NCBI GenBank assembly: GCA_905221605.1
Contig: CAJNDS010000433.1
Span: forward strand, 45,001-97,500
Direction: 5' to 3'
From: Symbiodinium natans
Lineage: Eukaryota; Sar; Dinophyceae; Suessiales; Symbiodiniaceae
Length of the DNA: 52,500 bases
A model generated the notes under the pieces. That model worked only from the letters and a program-made list of their open reading frames with translations, was not told the origin of the DNA and did no database searches. The translations under genes were made by a program, and so were the position numbers. Numbering within the stretch: the stretch's first letter is position 1; the number at the start of each line of letters is the position of its first letter. Positions 20,127-30,600 of this stretch are shown piece by piece.

Positions 20127-21660
20127 GATACAGAGGTCAAGACCACGCTGTCGGAAGACGGAGTCTGCGTCGCCTTTGCCTGTCCAGCCACCTGTGTGGG
20201 GGACCTCGCCGGCTCCTTTTCCAGGGTGCGTCTCACCAAAAGGTCAGAGGGGGGAACAACATGTACAGGATGCAGCCCTCCTATGCAAGTTGTGAGAATA
20301 TGAACGAGCACGAAGGTATGGGTAAGGGTCAGACCGTTCAAGCCCACGGCAGCTTCTCTGTTCAGCAAAGACACCTTACAACCAGCGACTGTGGCAGCCT
20401 GTTCATGCTTGAATGAACAGCTGCAGACTGCCGCTAGAACAAGATTGAGAAATCTGTGCAGCCTGTGCAGCTTCTGGGATTGCGCACCACTAGCTTCTTG
20501 GCTCGGGCCACACAATCCGGAAAACCGACAATGACCACCTCACAGGGTATGAGGCTTATTAGAGATGCCCTTTCTGTAAACTGGATGCGTGCGGGAACGA
20601 GCACACGCCTTGCTGCCCACTCCTGGAGCGGGCTCCTTCACCTCAGCACCAAGAAAACTTCAACATGAAAGGCACAGGGGTGGCTGCAGAAGAAGCAGCA
20701 GGAACAAGCATCAGCCGCCAAAGCTCGTAGCAGGTGCGAAGCCAAGCGCCAAAGCTGACACAAGACACTCAGACCACCGCCACCAAGTAGGCATCGCTCT
20801 GGTGCATGATCTTGGAGATGTTCTGACCTCGTCCAAATCCAGGGCGAACCGCAAGCTGTTATCTCGTGACCCGAGGCCTCTTCGCCCGACCACCTTGGAC
20901 GTTAACCTCGAATCAATGTCCTCACAAAGAATCAGAATCGTATCTTGTGCGCAGAAGCAAAGATACTGGCCGCGGCTTCGCACTACATTCTATGGTTCAC
21001 ATGAACTGCGAGCTTCAGTGTTGTGGGAGTCCAGGATCTCGGTGATGTTGCCTATCACCGTGAGGTCGCCTTCAACAACGCAGTTGACCTGGGTCGTCGG
21101 CAGACATGGGAGCTGGACATTTGTGTCTAATTACGCCGACCTCACGACGTAGGTGCCTGGCAAGCGCCTTGCACTTCTCCACTGCAGCAGCAGAGCCAAC
21201 CTCGTTTTGGCAAGTATCGAATCTGGGCAACGATCGAGATTACTTTTCCGCTGACTTTCGCGAACACTCTCGGGCCAGAATGCAATGTATTGCGTTGCAT
21301 GGAGAAGCAATCTCGCAAGGTTTCGAATTTCCATCGTTTGCCTTCCCAGCTTTTCCCGTGGTGTAGCAGGAGAGACTTTACATTTCTCGCGAGCGCACAG
21401 CTACCATCTCTCATCTAGCGACAGTGCAAGGCGCAAGGTGTTCTTTGTCTTGTGAAGTATTGATAGCACTGTGCCGTGCAGCACGCGTACATGGAACTTG
21501 GGTACGCCAGGATGGTGACAACAAGCCGCTACAGCACAGCTGCAAGGAGTGTAGACATGCTGTCGCTATTGCAATACAAAATGTGTTTGTGGCGTTGCCA
21601 ACAAGCGCAAAAGGCTGGGCTTCTGAATACGTTGTCTCCGTGACTTGAGGCTCGGGCAAT
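20127..21660. other. ambiguous coding region on both strands
   Basis: The minus strand has exon-like segments, for example EVGSAAAVEKCKALARHLR around 21130-21200, VVEGDLTVIGNITEILDSHN around 21020-21090, and ILCEDIDSRLTSKVV with LRFALDLDE around 20830-20950. The plus strand is equally open at 21010-21125 (VAYHREVAFNNAVDLGRRQT). I cannot assign a strand. A decayed minus-strand gene is the more likely reading because three segments lie in order there. Confidence 0.25.
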
Positions 21661-23229
21661 CTCAACACAAGCCGGCTCGTTTCGATCCACGATGTCGATC
21701 TTGGCTACGCCGCTCTGGGTCTTCAGAGCCTTGATGTTCCTGCCGTGCCCAAGGATAGGTCAGAGAGGTACCCTCGCAACGTGCGCTCTTTGTTTTTCGA
21801 GCATGGCCAGTCCTGCCCTGGACGCCTAGCAGGGCTTTGACCTTACAGGGCTTCAATTGGCTTCAATGGCCTTGCTCCACGCACCGGCACAACCCTTAAC
21901 GTGAAATATCGTGACATACTGTAAGTGCCCGACTTGGCCACCCGGCAAGCCACGCCCCATCTCCCATCCCACCGGCCTTGGTCAGCTTGTTTTCTGCCTC
22001 CCTTTTCGTCGAAGCAATCGGCACGGTATGCCGCAGAAGTGCGGCCACGCGAGGCCGGCTTCGTTGCCGCGAGTTAGTGGGTGATACTCTTATATAATCT
22101 AATAAGTCCAAATATTCTATTACAATCATGAGGGTTTGAGGATTGAGCATATTTTCAGCCCCATCAGCTGCTAGCCTTCGTCCGAGCAAGTGCTGACATT
22201 CAACGAAGTGTAAACCCCGCGCCGTAACACAACATGCCTAGACCGAACCGGATTGTACAAGCGGCCTGCAGCCAACTGTCGCTCCATGTGCAGGTCGGAG
22301 TCGGGGCCAACTGAACCCTAAACTGCTAGGGTGGACTTACCAGCCACGCCTGGGAATTGCCGGGGAGACGAAGAAGACGAAGACGGGCCGTCGCTGCCTG
22401 AGCTACACATCTTAGAGAAGATAGATCCCGCATCTGAAAGAGCAGGCAACAGCATACTGCTGAATTGCCAAGGTATGGCTTGGTTGTGTCTAGGAGCGCA
22501 AGCCCGGCAAAAGCAATGTAATTCTGTCAAAACATTCCTCGAATCCAAGCTGCTTGCTATGGCTTGTGGTTGCATGCCATGACACAATCTTGGCACCTTA
22601 AAACCCTCTAGGTGTGGGCCTCCATGACCCCAAGCCCCACATCTAAGCTGCCACGCCTTAGCCAGATCGAGCCGCTCCGCCTGTCAGCTCGGGACGCGCT
22701 TCTTGGGGAGTTCCCCCGAAAGCAGCAACAATGACCCAGGCATGCCTCAGGCACACGGCGTAGCAGCGCCTCCGCCTGGAGTGGGGGAACATGGGGAACA
22801 TATCACCCTATATCACCTTGTTCTGACTGACACACGCAACATAGAGTCTGTGAATTGGTCAGCCTGAACCCAGCAGCTGTGCTGGGTTACTGCCATATAT
22901 TCAGCTGCCGCTCAAACTGTGCAGCCAGGTCCTAAAACCCTAAGCCCTTAACTCTCAACCCTACCACCCCCACCCCCCACGACATCTGCGTAAAGTCATT
23001 GCCACAGTTGGCAAGGTGGGGATGAGTTGTTGGCGAAACCCCCCCGCCCCTCCTCCCCCACAAAAAGTCATTCTGCCACGGTTCGGCAAAGTGTGGCAAA
23101 ACGGGTTGGGTACCCCCTTTGGTCGTGAACTTATCACCGCCCCCCAACTTCCGTGTTGCGCCTCAGCGCGGTCTGAATTTCGGACGCAGCGGACGAGGTC
23201 CTGAGGTACGCATGCGGCAAGAATGGTTT
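21661..23229. other. no confident gene
   Basis: A plus-strand frame at 22331-22582 is acidic at its start (DEEDEDGPSLPELHILEKID) but has no splice support. CCCTAA words occur at about 22930-22960. Confidence 0.3.
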
Positions 23230-23292
23230 GGGGTTCAGGGTTGAGCGCTTAGGGTTTAGAGTTTAGGAGGGTTCAGGGTTTAGGATTTAGGG
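23225..23292 (+). repeat. interstitial telomere-like tract
   Basis: Degenerate TTTAGGG words in plus orientation: GGTTCAGGGTTGAG, CTTAGGGTTTAGAGTTTAGG, GGTTCAGGGTTTAGG, ATTTAGGG. Confidence 0.75.
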
Positions 23293-23589
23293 CAACAGAA
23301 CAGCACAATACAACATCTTGCCTGTACATATCTGCCGACCCCAGCAACAGCGGGGCGGCGTCAGTGAAGACCCTCCGTTTGTGTCCCCCCCCCCCCATCC
23401 CTGCCCTGACAGCTCCCCCCTCTCACCGCTCTCATCACTACCCCTCCCCACCCTCTGCTTACCCATCCTCCTCCCCTGCCACTTTTTCTCAAGCCACTTC
23501 CCACTGTGCAACAGAACCGGGCCACCAACCCCTTCCCCTGCCCCCCCTCCCCGCCACCCTTCCCCTTCCCAACCATTCCACTCCAGGCG

Positions 23590-23697
23590 TCAGAACGTGG
23601 CGTCACAGACTCACGTGGCGTTACTGAGCCACCTGGCGGCGCCGGATCGGGCGTCAAAACGTGGCGTCACTGGCTCACGTGGCATTATATAAACGCC
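23590..23697 (+). promoter_or_regulatory. ACGTGGCGTCA cluster with TATATAA
   Basis: Four to six copies of (A)CGTGGCGTCA or close variants lie in about 90 bp, ending with GTGGCATTATATAAACGCCCC. ACGTGGC is a G-box/ABRE-like core and CGTCA a CRE-like half-site in other eukaryotes. The block immediately precedes the 3.5-kb satellite region, and the same motif cluster recurs on its other side (27425-27570). Whether it is a promoter is inference; dinoflagellates usually lack TATA boxes. Confidence 0.4.
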
Positions 23698-23867
23698 CCA
23701 GGGTCAGATTCCGACGACAAACTAGAAGAGGGATGGCCCGAAAGCATCGATTTGCCGTGCGTTGACTCCATGCAGTTGACTCTTTGCAGCCAAAGTGTAT
23801 GCGCTTGGACAAATGTATGCACTTACATGGTTGCATAGTCACTTGTACACTGCACTTGTCTGATTTG

Positions 23868-24175
23868 CGATGGTTTTGGAACCAGCGAATTCGGGGACCA
23901 TGGTATACTTGCGATGCTTTTGGAACCAGCGAATTCGGGGACCATGGTTTTCGCGATCATGGTTTTTGCGATGGTTTTGGAAACAGCGATTTCGGGGACC
24001 ATGGTAATTATGTGCGATGCTTTTGGAAAAAGCGAATTCGGGGACCATGGTATTTGCGATGGTTTTGGAACCAGCGAATTCGGGGACCATGGATTTGCGA
24101 TGGTTCTGGAAGCAGAGAATTCGGGGACCATGGTTTTCGCGATGGTTTTTGGAACCAGCGAATTCGGGAGGTTTT
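23868..24175 (+). repeat. satellite family 1, about 42-53 bp period
   Basis: Seven copies of a unit with the core GCGATGGTTTTGGAACCAGC followed by GAATTCGGGGACCATGG. Spacing varies from 42 to 53 bp. EcoRI-like GAATTC and NcoI-like CCATGG words recur in each unit. Open in several frames. Confidence 0.9.
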
Positions 24176-24350
24176 CGAGGCCCCGGAAGTCGAGTCCCAT
24201 GATATGTGCGAGGTTTTCGAGGAATTCGAGTCCCACGATATTTGCGAGGTTTTCGAGGCCCCGGATTTCGAGTCCCGCGACATTTGCAAGGGTTTCGAGG
24301 AATTTGAGTCCCGCGATATTTGCGATGGTTTATTTGCGATGGTTTCGACA
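24176..24350 (+). repeat. satellite family 2, 42 + 36 bp alternating
   Basis: Units built on GCGAGGTTTTCGAGG alternate between a 42-bp form (with CCCCGGAAGTCGAGTCCC) and a 36-bp form (AATTCGAGTCCC), two of each. The core is clearly related to that of family 1. Confidence 0.85.
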
Positions 24351-24399
24351 CGCAAGCTCCGGGTGTCCGCGGCGGGAATGCTATTTGCGAGGTTTTCAA

Positions 24400-24815
24400 G
24401 TATGTCCGGAATTCCGCTTCCATGCTACTTGCGGTGTTTTCAAGCGCCCAGATGTCCGTTACCATGCTATTTGCAGTGTTTTCAAGCGCCCAGATGTCCG
24501 TTACCATGCTATTTGCGGCGTCTTCATGCGCCCAGATGTCCGTTACCATGCTATTTGCGGTGTTTTCAAGCGCCCAGATGTCCGTTACCGTGCTATTTGC
24601 GGTGTTTTCAAGCGGCCAGATGTCCGTTACCATGCTATTTGCGGCGTTTTCATGCGCCCAGATGTCCGTTACCGTGCTATTTGCGGTGTTTTCAAGCGCC
24701 CAGATGTCCGTTACCATGCTATTTGCGGTGTTTTCAAGCGGCCAGATGTGCTATTTGCGGTGTTTTCAAGCGGCCAGATGTCCGTTACCATGCTATTTGC
24801 GGTGTTTTCAGACGC
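24400..24815 (+). repeat. satellite family 3, 42 bp
   Basis: Nine to ten copies of a 42-bp unit with the core ATTTGCGGTGTTTTCAAGCG and CCCAGATGTCCGTTACCATG. Units alternate CAAGCGCCC, CATGCGCCC and CAAGCGGCC; one copy is truncated near 24740-24760. In one frame it encodes a 14-residue repeat (YHAICGVFKRPDVR). Confidence 0.9.
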
Positions 24816-24829
24816 CCAGGGCGTCCGCG

Positions 24830-25405
24830 GCGTACTATACGTCTGTACTACAAAAAGTCGACTTTCCAGCCACGGAAGCTCCGCGTGTGCGCGGCGTACT
24901 ACGTGAGTATTACAAAAAGTCGACTTTCCAGCCACGGAAGCTCCGGGCGTCCCCGGCGTACTATACGTCTGTATTACAAAAGTCGACTTTCCAGCCACGG
25001 AAGCTCCGCGTGTGCGCGGCGTACTACGTTTGTACTACGAAAGTCGATTTTCCAGCCACGGAAACTCCGGGCGCCCCCGGCATACTATACGTCTGTACTA
25101 CAAAAGTCGACTTTCCAGCTACGGAAGCTGCGCGTGTCCGCGGCGTACTACGTTTGTACTACAAAAAATCGACTTTCCCAGCCACGGAAGCTCCGGGCGT
25201 CCCCGGCGTACTATACGTCTGTACTACAAAAGTCGACTTTCCAGCTACGGAAGCTCCGCGTGTCCGCGGCGTACTACGTTTGTACTACAAAAGTCGACTT
25301 TCCAGCCACGGAAGCTCCGGGCGTCCCCTACGTACTACATTTGTACTACAAAACTCGATTTTCCAGCCACGGAAGTCCCCGGCGTACTACGTCTGTACTA
25401 CACAA
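24830..25405 (+). repeat. satellite family 4, 63 bp
   Basis: Nine copies (61-64 bp apart) of a unit containing ACTACAAAAGTCGACTTTCC and AGCCACGGAAGCTCC. Two subtypes, GCGTGTGCGCGGCGTACTAC and GGGCGTCCCCGGCGTACTAT, largely alternate, giving a roughly 126-bp higher-order period. Confidence 0.9.
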
Positions 25406-25429
25406 GTCGAAAAACAAACGCAAAAAATG

Positions 25430-25921
25430 CAAAAACACTACGGCTTTAGCGCCGCGACCACGCGAAAACCCGCAGAGGGGTTACGTTTGCATGACAAGAA
25501 ACGCAAAAACACGAGGGTTTTGGCACCGCGCCAACGCCGAAACCCGCAGAGGGGTTACGTTTGTATGTCAAAAAACGCAAAAACACCACGGTTTTGGCAC
25601 CGCGCCAACGCCGAAACCCGCAGAGGGTTGTCTGCGGCCACGAAAAAAAGTACCAAAAACGACGGTTTTAGCGCCGCGACCCGGCGATCGCCCGCAGAGG
25701 GTTGTCCGCTGACACAAAGAAACGTAAAAAAACGACGGTTTTAGCACCGCGACCACGGTGAAACCCGCAGAGGGTTGTCCGCGCAAATCAAGAAACGTAA
25801 AAAAACGACGGTTTTAGCACCGCGACCACGCCGAAACCCGCAGAGGGTTGTCCGCGCAAATCAAGAAACGTAAATAAACGATGGTTTTAGCGCCGCGACC
25901 ACGCCGAAACCCGCAGAGGGT
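25430..25921 (+). repeat. satellite family 5 (73 bp), block 1
   Basis: About seven copies of a 73-bp unit containing ACGACGGTTTTAGCACCGCG and GAAACCCGCAGAGGGTTGTC. The left copies are more variable (GCAAAAACAC, GGTTACGTTTG) than the right ones. Confidence 0.9.
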
Positions 25922-26067
25922 TGCAATCCCGATTGGCGATGTCAACCCAGCCCGCCGCCTTAGAAAGAGTAATTTTAATTTAGTTTTAATTTAGAAATCT
26001 AGGACTGGGTACGAAGGTCTACGAAATTCTACGTAAATCTCGTAATTTCTATTAACTTCTACTTCGC
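25922..26067. repeat. spacer of the 0.9-kb higher-order unit, copy 1
   Basis: The segment starting GCAATCCCGATTGGCGATGT and passing through AGAAAGAGTAATTTTAATTT is nearly identical to 26827-26965. It links the 73-bp and 14-bp arrays in both copies. Confidence 0.85.
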
Positions 26068-26432
26068 TCTATGCAATTCACTCTATGCGCTTCACTCTAT
26101 GCACTTCACTCTATGCAATTCACTCTATGCAATTCACTCTATGCACTTCACTCTATGTACTTCACTCTATGCACTTCACTCTATGCACTTCACTCTATGC
26201 ACTTGACTCTATGCACTTGACTCTATGCACTTCACTCTATGCACTTGACTCTATGCACTTCACTCTATGCACTTCACTCTATGCACTTCACTCTATGCAC
26301 TTCACTCTATGCGCTTCACTCTATGCTCTTCACTCCATGTTTTTTACTCTATGCGCTTCACTCTATGCCCTTCGCTCTATGCACTTCGCTCTATGCACTT
26401 CACTCTATGCACTTCACTCTATGTGGTTGGGT
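26068..26432 (+). repeat. 14-bp satellite TTCACTCTATGCAC, block 1
   Basis: About 26 tandem copies of TTCACTCTATGCAC with scattered changes (TGCGC, TTGACTC, TTCGCTC). The unit contains no plus-strand stop in any phase, so all three frames are open and encode the same 14-residue repeat. Confidence 0.95.
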
Positions 26433-26825
26433 CAGAGGGCTCCGCACGGAAGAACCCTTCGCGATGCTTTCGGGAAAAGGGCCAAAACACGATGGTTTTG
26501 GCACCGCGCCAACGCCGAAACCCGCAGAGGGTTGTCTGCGGCCACGGAAAAAAGTTCCAAAAACGACGGTTTTAGCACCGCGACCCGGCGATCACCCGCA
26601 GAGGGTTGTCCGCGGACACAAAGAAACGTAAAAAAAACGACGGTTTTGGCACCGCGACCACGCCGAAACCCGCAGAGGGTTGTCCGCGGCCACAAAGAAA
26701 CGTAAAAAAACGACGGTTTTGGCACCGCGACCACGCCGAAACCCGCAGAGGGTTGTCCGCGCAAATCAAGAAACGTAAAAAAACGACGGTTTTAGCACCG
26801 CGACCACGCCGAAACCCGCAGAGGG
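26433..26825 (+). repeat. junction plus satellite family 5, block 2
   Basis: After GGCTCCGCACGGAAGAACCC, which recurs at 27362, five copies of the 73-bp unit follow. The last copy runs into the GCAATCCCGATTGG spacer exactly as in block 1. Confidence 0.9.
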
Positions 26826-26965
26826 TTGCAATCCCGATTGGCGATGTCAACCCAGCCCGCCGCCTTAGAAAGAGTAATTTTAATTTAAGAATTCTAGGAC
26901 TGGGTACGAAGGTCTAGTAAATTCTACGTAAATCTAGAAATTTGTATTCACTGATTACTAAACTC

Positions 26966-27345
26966 TATGCAATTCACTCTATGCACTTCACTCTATGCAC
27001 TTCACTCTATGCACTTCACTCTATGCACTTCACTCTATGCACTTCACTCTATGCACTTCACTCTATGCACTTCACTCTATGCACTTCACTCTATGCACTT
27101 CACTCTATGCGCTTCACTCTGTGCACTTCACTCTGTGCACTTGCCTCTATGCACTTCACTCTATGCACTTTGCTCTATGCGCTTCACTCTATGCACTTCG
27201 CTCTATGCACTTCACTCTATGCACTTCGCTCTATGCACTTCACTCTATGCACTTCACTCTATGCACTTCACTCTATGCACTTCACTCTATGCACTTCACT
27301 CTATGCACTTCACTCTATGCACTTCACTCTATGCACTTCAGTCTG
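26966..27345 (+). repeat. 14-bp satellite TTCACTCTATGCAC, block 2
   Basis: About 27 copies, more uniform on the left and right ends than in the middle (27120-27240). It is followed by the same GGCTCCGCACGG junction, after which sequence similarity to block 1 stops at about 27402. Confidence 0.95.
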
Positions 27346-27424
27346 TGTTGTTGTGTCAGGGGGCTCCGCACGGAAGAACCCTTCGCGATGCTTTCGGGAA
27401 AAAAACGCTGGCTGAGTCTTCTCC

Positions 27425-27572
27425 GTACGTGGCGTCAGTATGTGGCGTCAGAGGCTTACGTGGCGTCAGGACCCAACGTGTCGTCAAGCCAGGTGGCGTC
27501 AAAACGTGGCGTCAGGCGTCACGCACAGACGTGGCGTCACGGGACGTGGCGTCAGTACGTGGCGTCAGGGGG
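27425..27572 (+). promoter_or_regulatory. ACGTGGCGTCA cluster, distal copy
   Basis: About ten copies of ACGTGGCGTCA or one-mismatch variants (ATGTGGCGTCA, ACGTGTCGTCA) in 145 bp, all in plus orientation, with 4- to 15-bp spacing. It mirrors the cluster at 23590 on the other side of the satellite block but lacks a TATATAA word. It may be a regulatory array or simply another satellite. Confidence 0.45.
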
Positions 27573-27620
27573 TCAGGGCCTGGACTGCTGTGCGCTGCGA
27601 TGTGCTTTGGGCGCGGTGAA

Positions 27621-28398
27621 TGTCAAATCATGGGGGTCCTAATCAAGCATTTGAAAACAGTCCTGGGCACCTACAGACACGACAAACGTCCACAAGTTCA
27701 GGGTGCGAGAGTCGCGTTTCAGATCCAAGCAGCGCCTTGGTGTCGCCTTTCAGCTGGAACTTCCGCCGAGAGGCTTCTCCTGACAACTCTTTAGACTTAA
27801 GGTTTAGTCGCTCACACTCGCACAAGGCAGGCAAGGTTCAGGGCTTAGGGTTTTGGGCTTAGGATGGTTTAGGGTTCTTTGCTTAGGATTTAGGGCATGC
27901 CTCATGGCCCTGCCTCGTTCTCGGCTAGGAGACATCCCAATGGGGGAACATGATGCGTGGCGCTCTTTGTGGCAGCCACTTGACGGACAATTCCGTTCGC
28001 TTGTTGCAGCAACACATCGCCTACATTACACAGACTTGTGCTGTCGACGTCTCTTCTGTGATGTTGCACGTAAACCTTGGGCGCTTTCCTCCTGAGCTTG
28101 CGAAAGCAATCTGAGAAGTAGTGGCTTGCACGTCTTGCGATGCCCTGGTCAATTCTTTGAAGTCTGACTCAGCTGCAAAGCGGACAAAAACTTGACACAC
28201 CCTCTCTCCCCCATGTGACCCAACACAAGAACATTCTCCGCGCCCGCTGCCGAAGACTGAGAAGCTCTGCGCCTCTGCGCAAGTGACCCGAGGGTGGCAA
28301 TCGCAAGGTGAAGTCGAAAAAGCTTTGCTGAGCAAACAACACGTTCGAATTTTGCTGCGCCGTTTTGTAACCCATTCATTGATCGGGCGTGGTGGTGG
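27621..28398 (+). repeat. dispersed 1.08-kb element, copy B (3'-truncated)
   Basis: Matches 37136 to about 37948. Shared landmarks are AAATCATGGGG, GAAAACAGTCCTGG, GGAACATGATGCGTGGCGCT, GAGGGTGGCAATCGCAAGGT and CATTGATCGGGCGTGGTGGT. It lacks an internal segment of about 90 bp near 27918 that copy C has (CACGGATTGCAAACCCCTG and following). It contains degenerate TTTAGGG words at 27830-27895. Confidence 0.85.
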
Positions 28399-28436
28399 TT
28401 AGCTGATCAGGTACCTTCCCACTCTGTTTCTTCCTT

Positions 28437-28781
28437 TTGGGGCTATCTTGGACGGGGAAGCCCAAAGCCATCAAATCTGGGTTCATAACGCAAGTCGTGC
28501 ACGTACCTTACACTGCTTCGCACATGCTTCAGCTAGCGCAGGCCCTCCATCCGGGCTTCTGGGGCTGGCTCGTCATACATGGAACTCTATTGCCACAAGG
28601 CCTGCAAGGGTTGCGACGGGAGCGCTTTCCAGGACATGTCGGAATCATGAGCAGGTGGGCGATGGAACCTTTGTCTCGCACTCCTGAGCTGGCTCAACGG
28701 CACTATGTCACTACGCCACATGCACCTCTTTCACGCACTTCATGCCGAAAGAGGCTGCCTGAAACCCCAATCGCTGAATGA
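28437..28781 (+). CDS. hypothetical ORF, 114 codons
   Basis: Open plus-strand frame ending TGA 28779-28781, just downstream of the end of repeat copy B. An internal ATG precedes LQLAQALHPGFWGWLVIHGT; later it is Arg-rich (LQGLRRERFPGHVGIMSRW). Codon use is GC3-rich, like the better exons. The natural start is unclear (first in-frame candidates are non-ATG). Not recognised. Confidence 0.3.
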   Translation: MGLSWTGKPKAIKSGFITQVVHVPYTASHMLQLAQALHPGFWGWLVIHGTLLPQGLQGLRRERFPGHVGIMSRWAMEPLSRTPELAQRHYVTTPHAPLSRTSCRKRLPETPIAE

Positions 28782-28835
28782 TCTCTCTGATCTCAGCTTT
28801 GCTTTGAAACACAAATCCTAGCTACGACCATCTAT

Positions 28836-29111
28836 TTGAATTGGATGCAATCTTCCCATCCCTGCAGGGCTTTTGTCAAAGGCAGTACAAACACTATAGT
28901 CACTATAGCAGAAAGTCGAGTCTTTGTGTGCCAAGGGCCAAGGGATGGGAGGGAACTAAAGCGAATTCTGCACCTCAGCTTCGCCGGTCCTTGGCTTGCT
29001 ACCGGCTACGTCTTGCGTTGCAGTACAACGGATGTGGCATGCCGCATGGCCGCTAAGAGTCAAGTCAGCCATGACGCGGCCACTTGGCTACTGACTCCAG
29101 CGAACGCGTGA
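28836..29111 (+). CDS. hypothetical ORF, 91 codons
   Basis: Open plus-strand frame to TGA 29109-29111 with NTIVTIAESRVFVCQGPRDG and LHLSFAGPWLATGYVLRC, which could form beta strands. No good ATG at the 5' end; the true exon probably starts inside it. It may continue the frame at 28437-28781. Not recognised. Confidence 0.3.
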   Translation: MNWMQSSHPCRAFVKGSTNTIVTIAESRVFVCQGPRDGRELKRILHLSFAGPWLATGYVLRCSTTDVACRMAAKSQVSHDAATWLLTPANA

Positions 29112-30019
29112 GCTCATAACTCAAACCGATCTCAGTTCGATGCCTGCAGCTCTACGCCGCGCTCTCAAAAACTTGCGTTGTCCTACCGAGTCATGCGACG
29201 GCAGAAGGTTGAGCAAGAAGCGAGGCATTGCACACCATCCGGGTATGGGCAGCCGGGCTGTTCAGAGTTCATACTCCGGGCCGTGATGGCCGAGACTGTC
29301 GCTCGCAACTCCTCGAGGTGGTTTAATTAAATTTCAACACGACCACGAGACCTCTGCATGGCTTGGCACTCCCGAGGCGTCTCACAATGCATGCGACAGT
29401 GCCCCATTCCCACTCGTGCACAAGAGGCTGCATGCGAAAGGACTCGACACAACGGAACAGCGACTCGGGTTGGCGCTTTAGTTTGGCCGAGGCACAGCGA
29501 AAGGAAGGGGAGCGCGACGAGCAGGAGGTTGCAGGTGCTGTGTGCATCTGACACGGCGACATCGTACAAAGGGCACTTCAAGCCCCGTACTTAGAACAGT
29601 TCGCAACCCGGCCTCCATGATGTGCTTCTGCGCCTGTGGCGAAAGTTGATGCGCGGGCGTCAAGCGGCGCCTCAGGTGCGCACCAGGTGGTTTGCTCATG
29701 CGCTCTTCTTTGATCAACAATTTCTTGATAGTCACAATTGTCAGCACTGCTTACACTGTCGGAAAACATCATTGCCATTATTGCTGAAGCAGCTGTGAAG
29801 CTCGGACGCAAACATTTCGCCAGCAAGCTGAAGCCATCTTCTCGATACTCAACGCTTGCCCGATTGTGGGATAGGCAAGCCGTGGGAGCGTAACTCATTA
29901 CAAAATTCGCAGGTTCGATGGTGATGGTTCAGATTTTACTGAGGACTTGGCAGCCGCTGTATGGGCGATTGTGGCTGCACCTGTTCGGCTTTTGAATAAT
30001 TACGCGTCTAGCATGGCGT
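29112..30019. other. ambiguous exon-like frames
   Basis: On the minus strand, 29898-29578 and 29747-29478 are both open with plausible composition (YREDGFSLLAKCLRPSFTAA; KKLLIKEERMSKPPGAHLR), and a plus-strand segment at 29440-29551 ends AEAQRKEGERDEQEVAGA. No consistent model could be made. Confidence 0.3.
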
Positions 30020-30178
30020 TCAGTGGCCAAGTCGGCCCATCTCGCCAGCCTCTTCCCGGCTGGACTTTGAAGATGTGACGACCTGTCCGCCCTTCTCCGC
30101 CACTTTGGCCTGGCAAGGCACCAATGCACTAGTCATCACAGGCACGGGCCGCAGATCACTTGCGACTCCGCTTTTTGC
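30020..30178 (-). CDS. candidate exon, 53 codons
   Basis: A minus-strand frame ends TGA 30020-30022 and reads SDLRPVPVMTSALVPCQAKV followed by AEKGGQVVTSSKSSREEAGE. It is rich in Lys, Glu and Ser, with strong GAG/AAG/GTG use. Another minus-strand frame is also open over it (30129-29929). No function recognised. Confidence 0.3.
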   Translation of the reverse strand, partial: AKSGVASDLRPVPVMTSALVPCQAKVAEKGGQVVTSSKSSREEAGEMGRLGH

Positions 30179-30429
30179 TCACTCACCCCTAAACCTTCTT
30201 GTTGGTCCTTGACAACTGCACTTCCAGTATCTTCAACATAACTTGCGATGCTAGCGACCTGTCCGCTCCGAGATTTACGAATCCACTAATTTTTTGGCAT
30301 GGATTTCTTTCAGCTCAAAGGTATTCCACAGGTCTTCTTCTGGGCAGGACGGCATCATGGGGGCGTTAGGCTGTTTAGGGGAATTGTTGCGTCCAGGTTT
30401 ATGCACCATCACCCACTCCGACTCTCCCA

Positions 30430-30600
30430 TCTCGTTCAGGGTTAGGGTTTAAGGTTTTGGGTTGCCACCTGGGATCTCGTGACGCTCACCCTTCGCGAGG
30501 GAAACAAGGCAACGCTCCTCGACGGTCGGATGGCTCCCAGTTTGAAGGTTTAGGACTGCCCCCCCCCCCCCCCACCCCCCCAGCTCAGGGTTTGCCCCCT
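30430..30600. repeat. telomere-like words and C-rich tract
   Basis: At 30437-30462 the plus strand has CAGGGTTAGGGTTTAAGG-like words. At 30559-30581 a C15-A-C7 run is followed by AG, which would make an unusual polypyrimidine tract and acceptor for a plus-strand exon. Confidence 0.7.

Noticed and set aside
23784-25744. Overlapping plus-strand frames of 642, 474 and 330 codons and a minus frame of 292
   Set aside because: Several frames are open at once because the satellite units lack stops. No start context, splice site or single favoured frame supports a protein. The multiple-of-three periods are kept only as a question.
25430-26825. CRISPR-like array in the 73-bp and 14-bp repeats
   Set aside because: Repeats are directly adjacent without unique spacers, the genome is eukaryotic and no cas genes are present.
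26085-27794. Repeat-peptide frames over the TTCACTCTATGCAC arrays
   Set aside because: A 14-bp unit without stops gives the same 14-residue repeat in all three frames; this is a satellite.
29100-29150. Possible tRNA T-loop words (GTTCGATGCC)
   Set aside because: No cloverleaf with matching acceptor and anticodon stems could be built around it.
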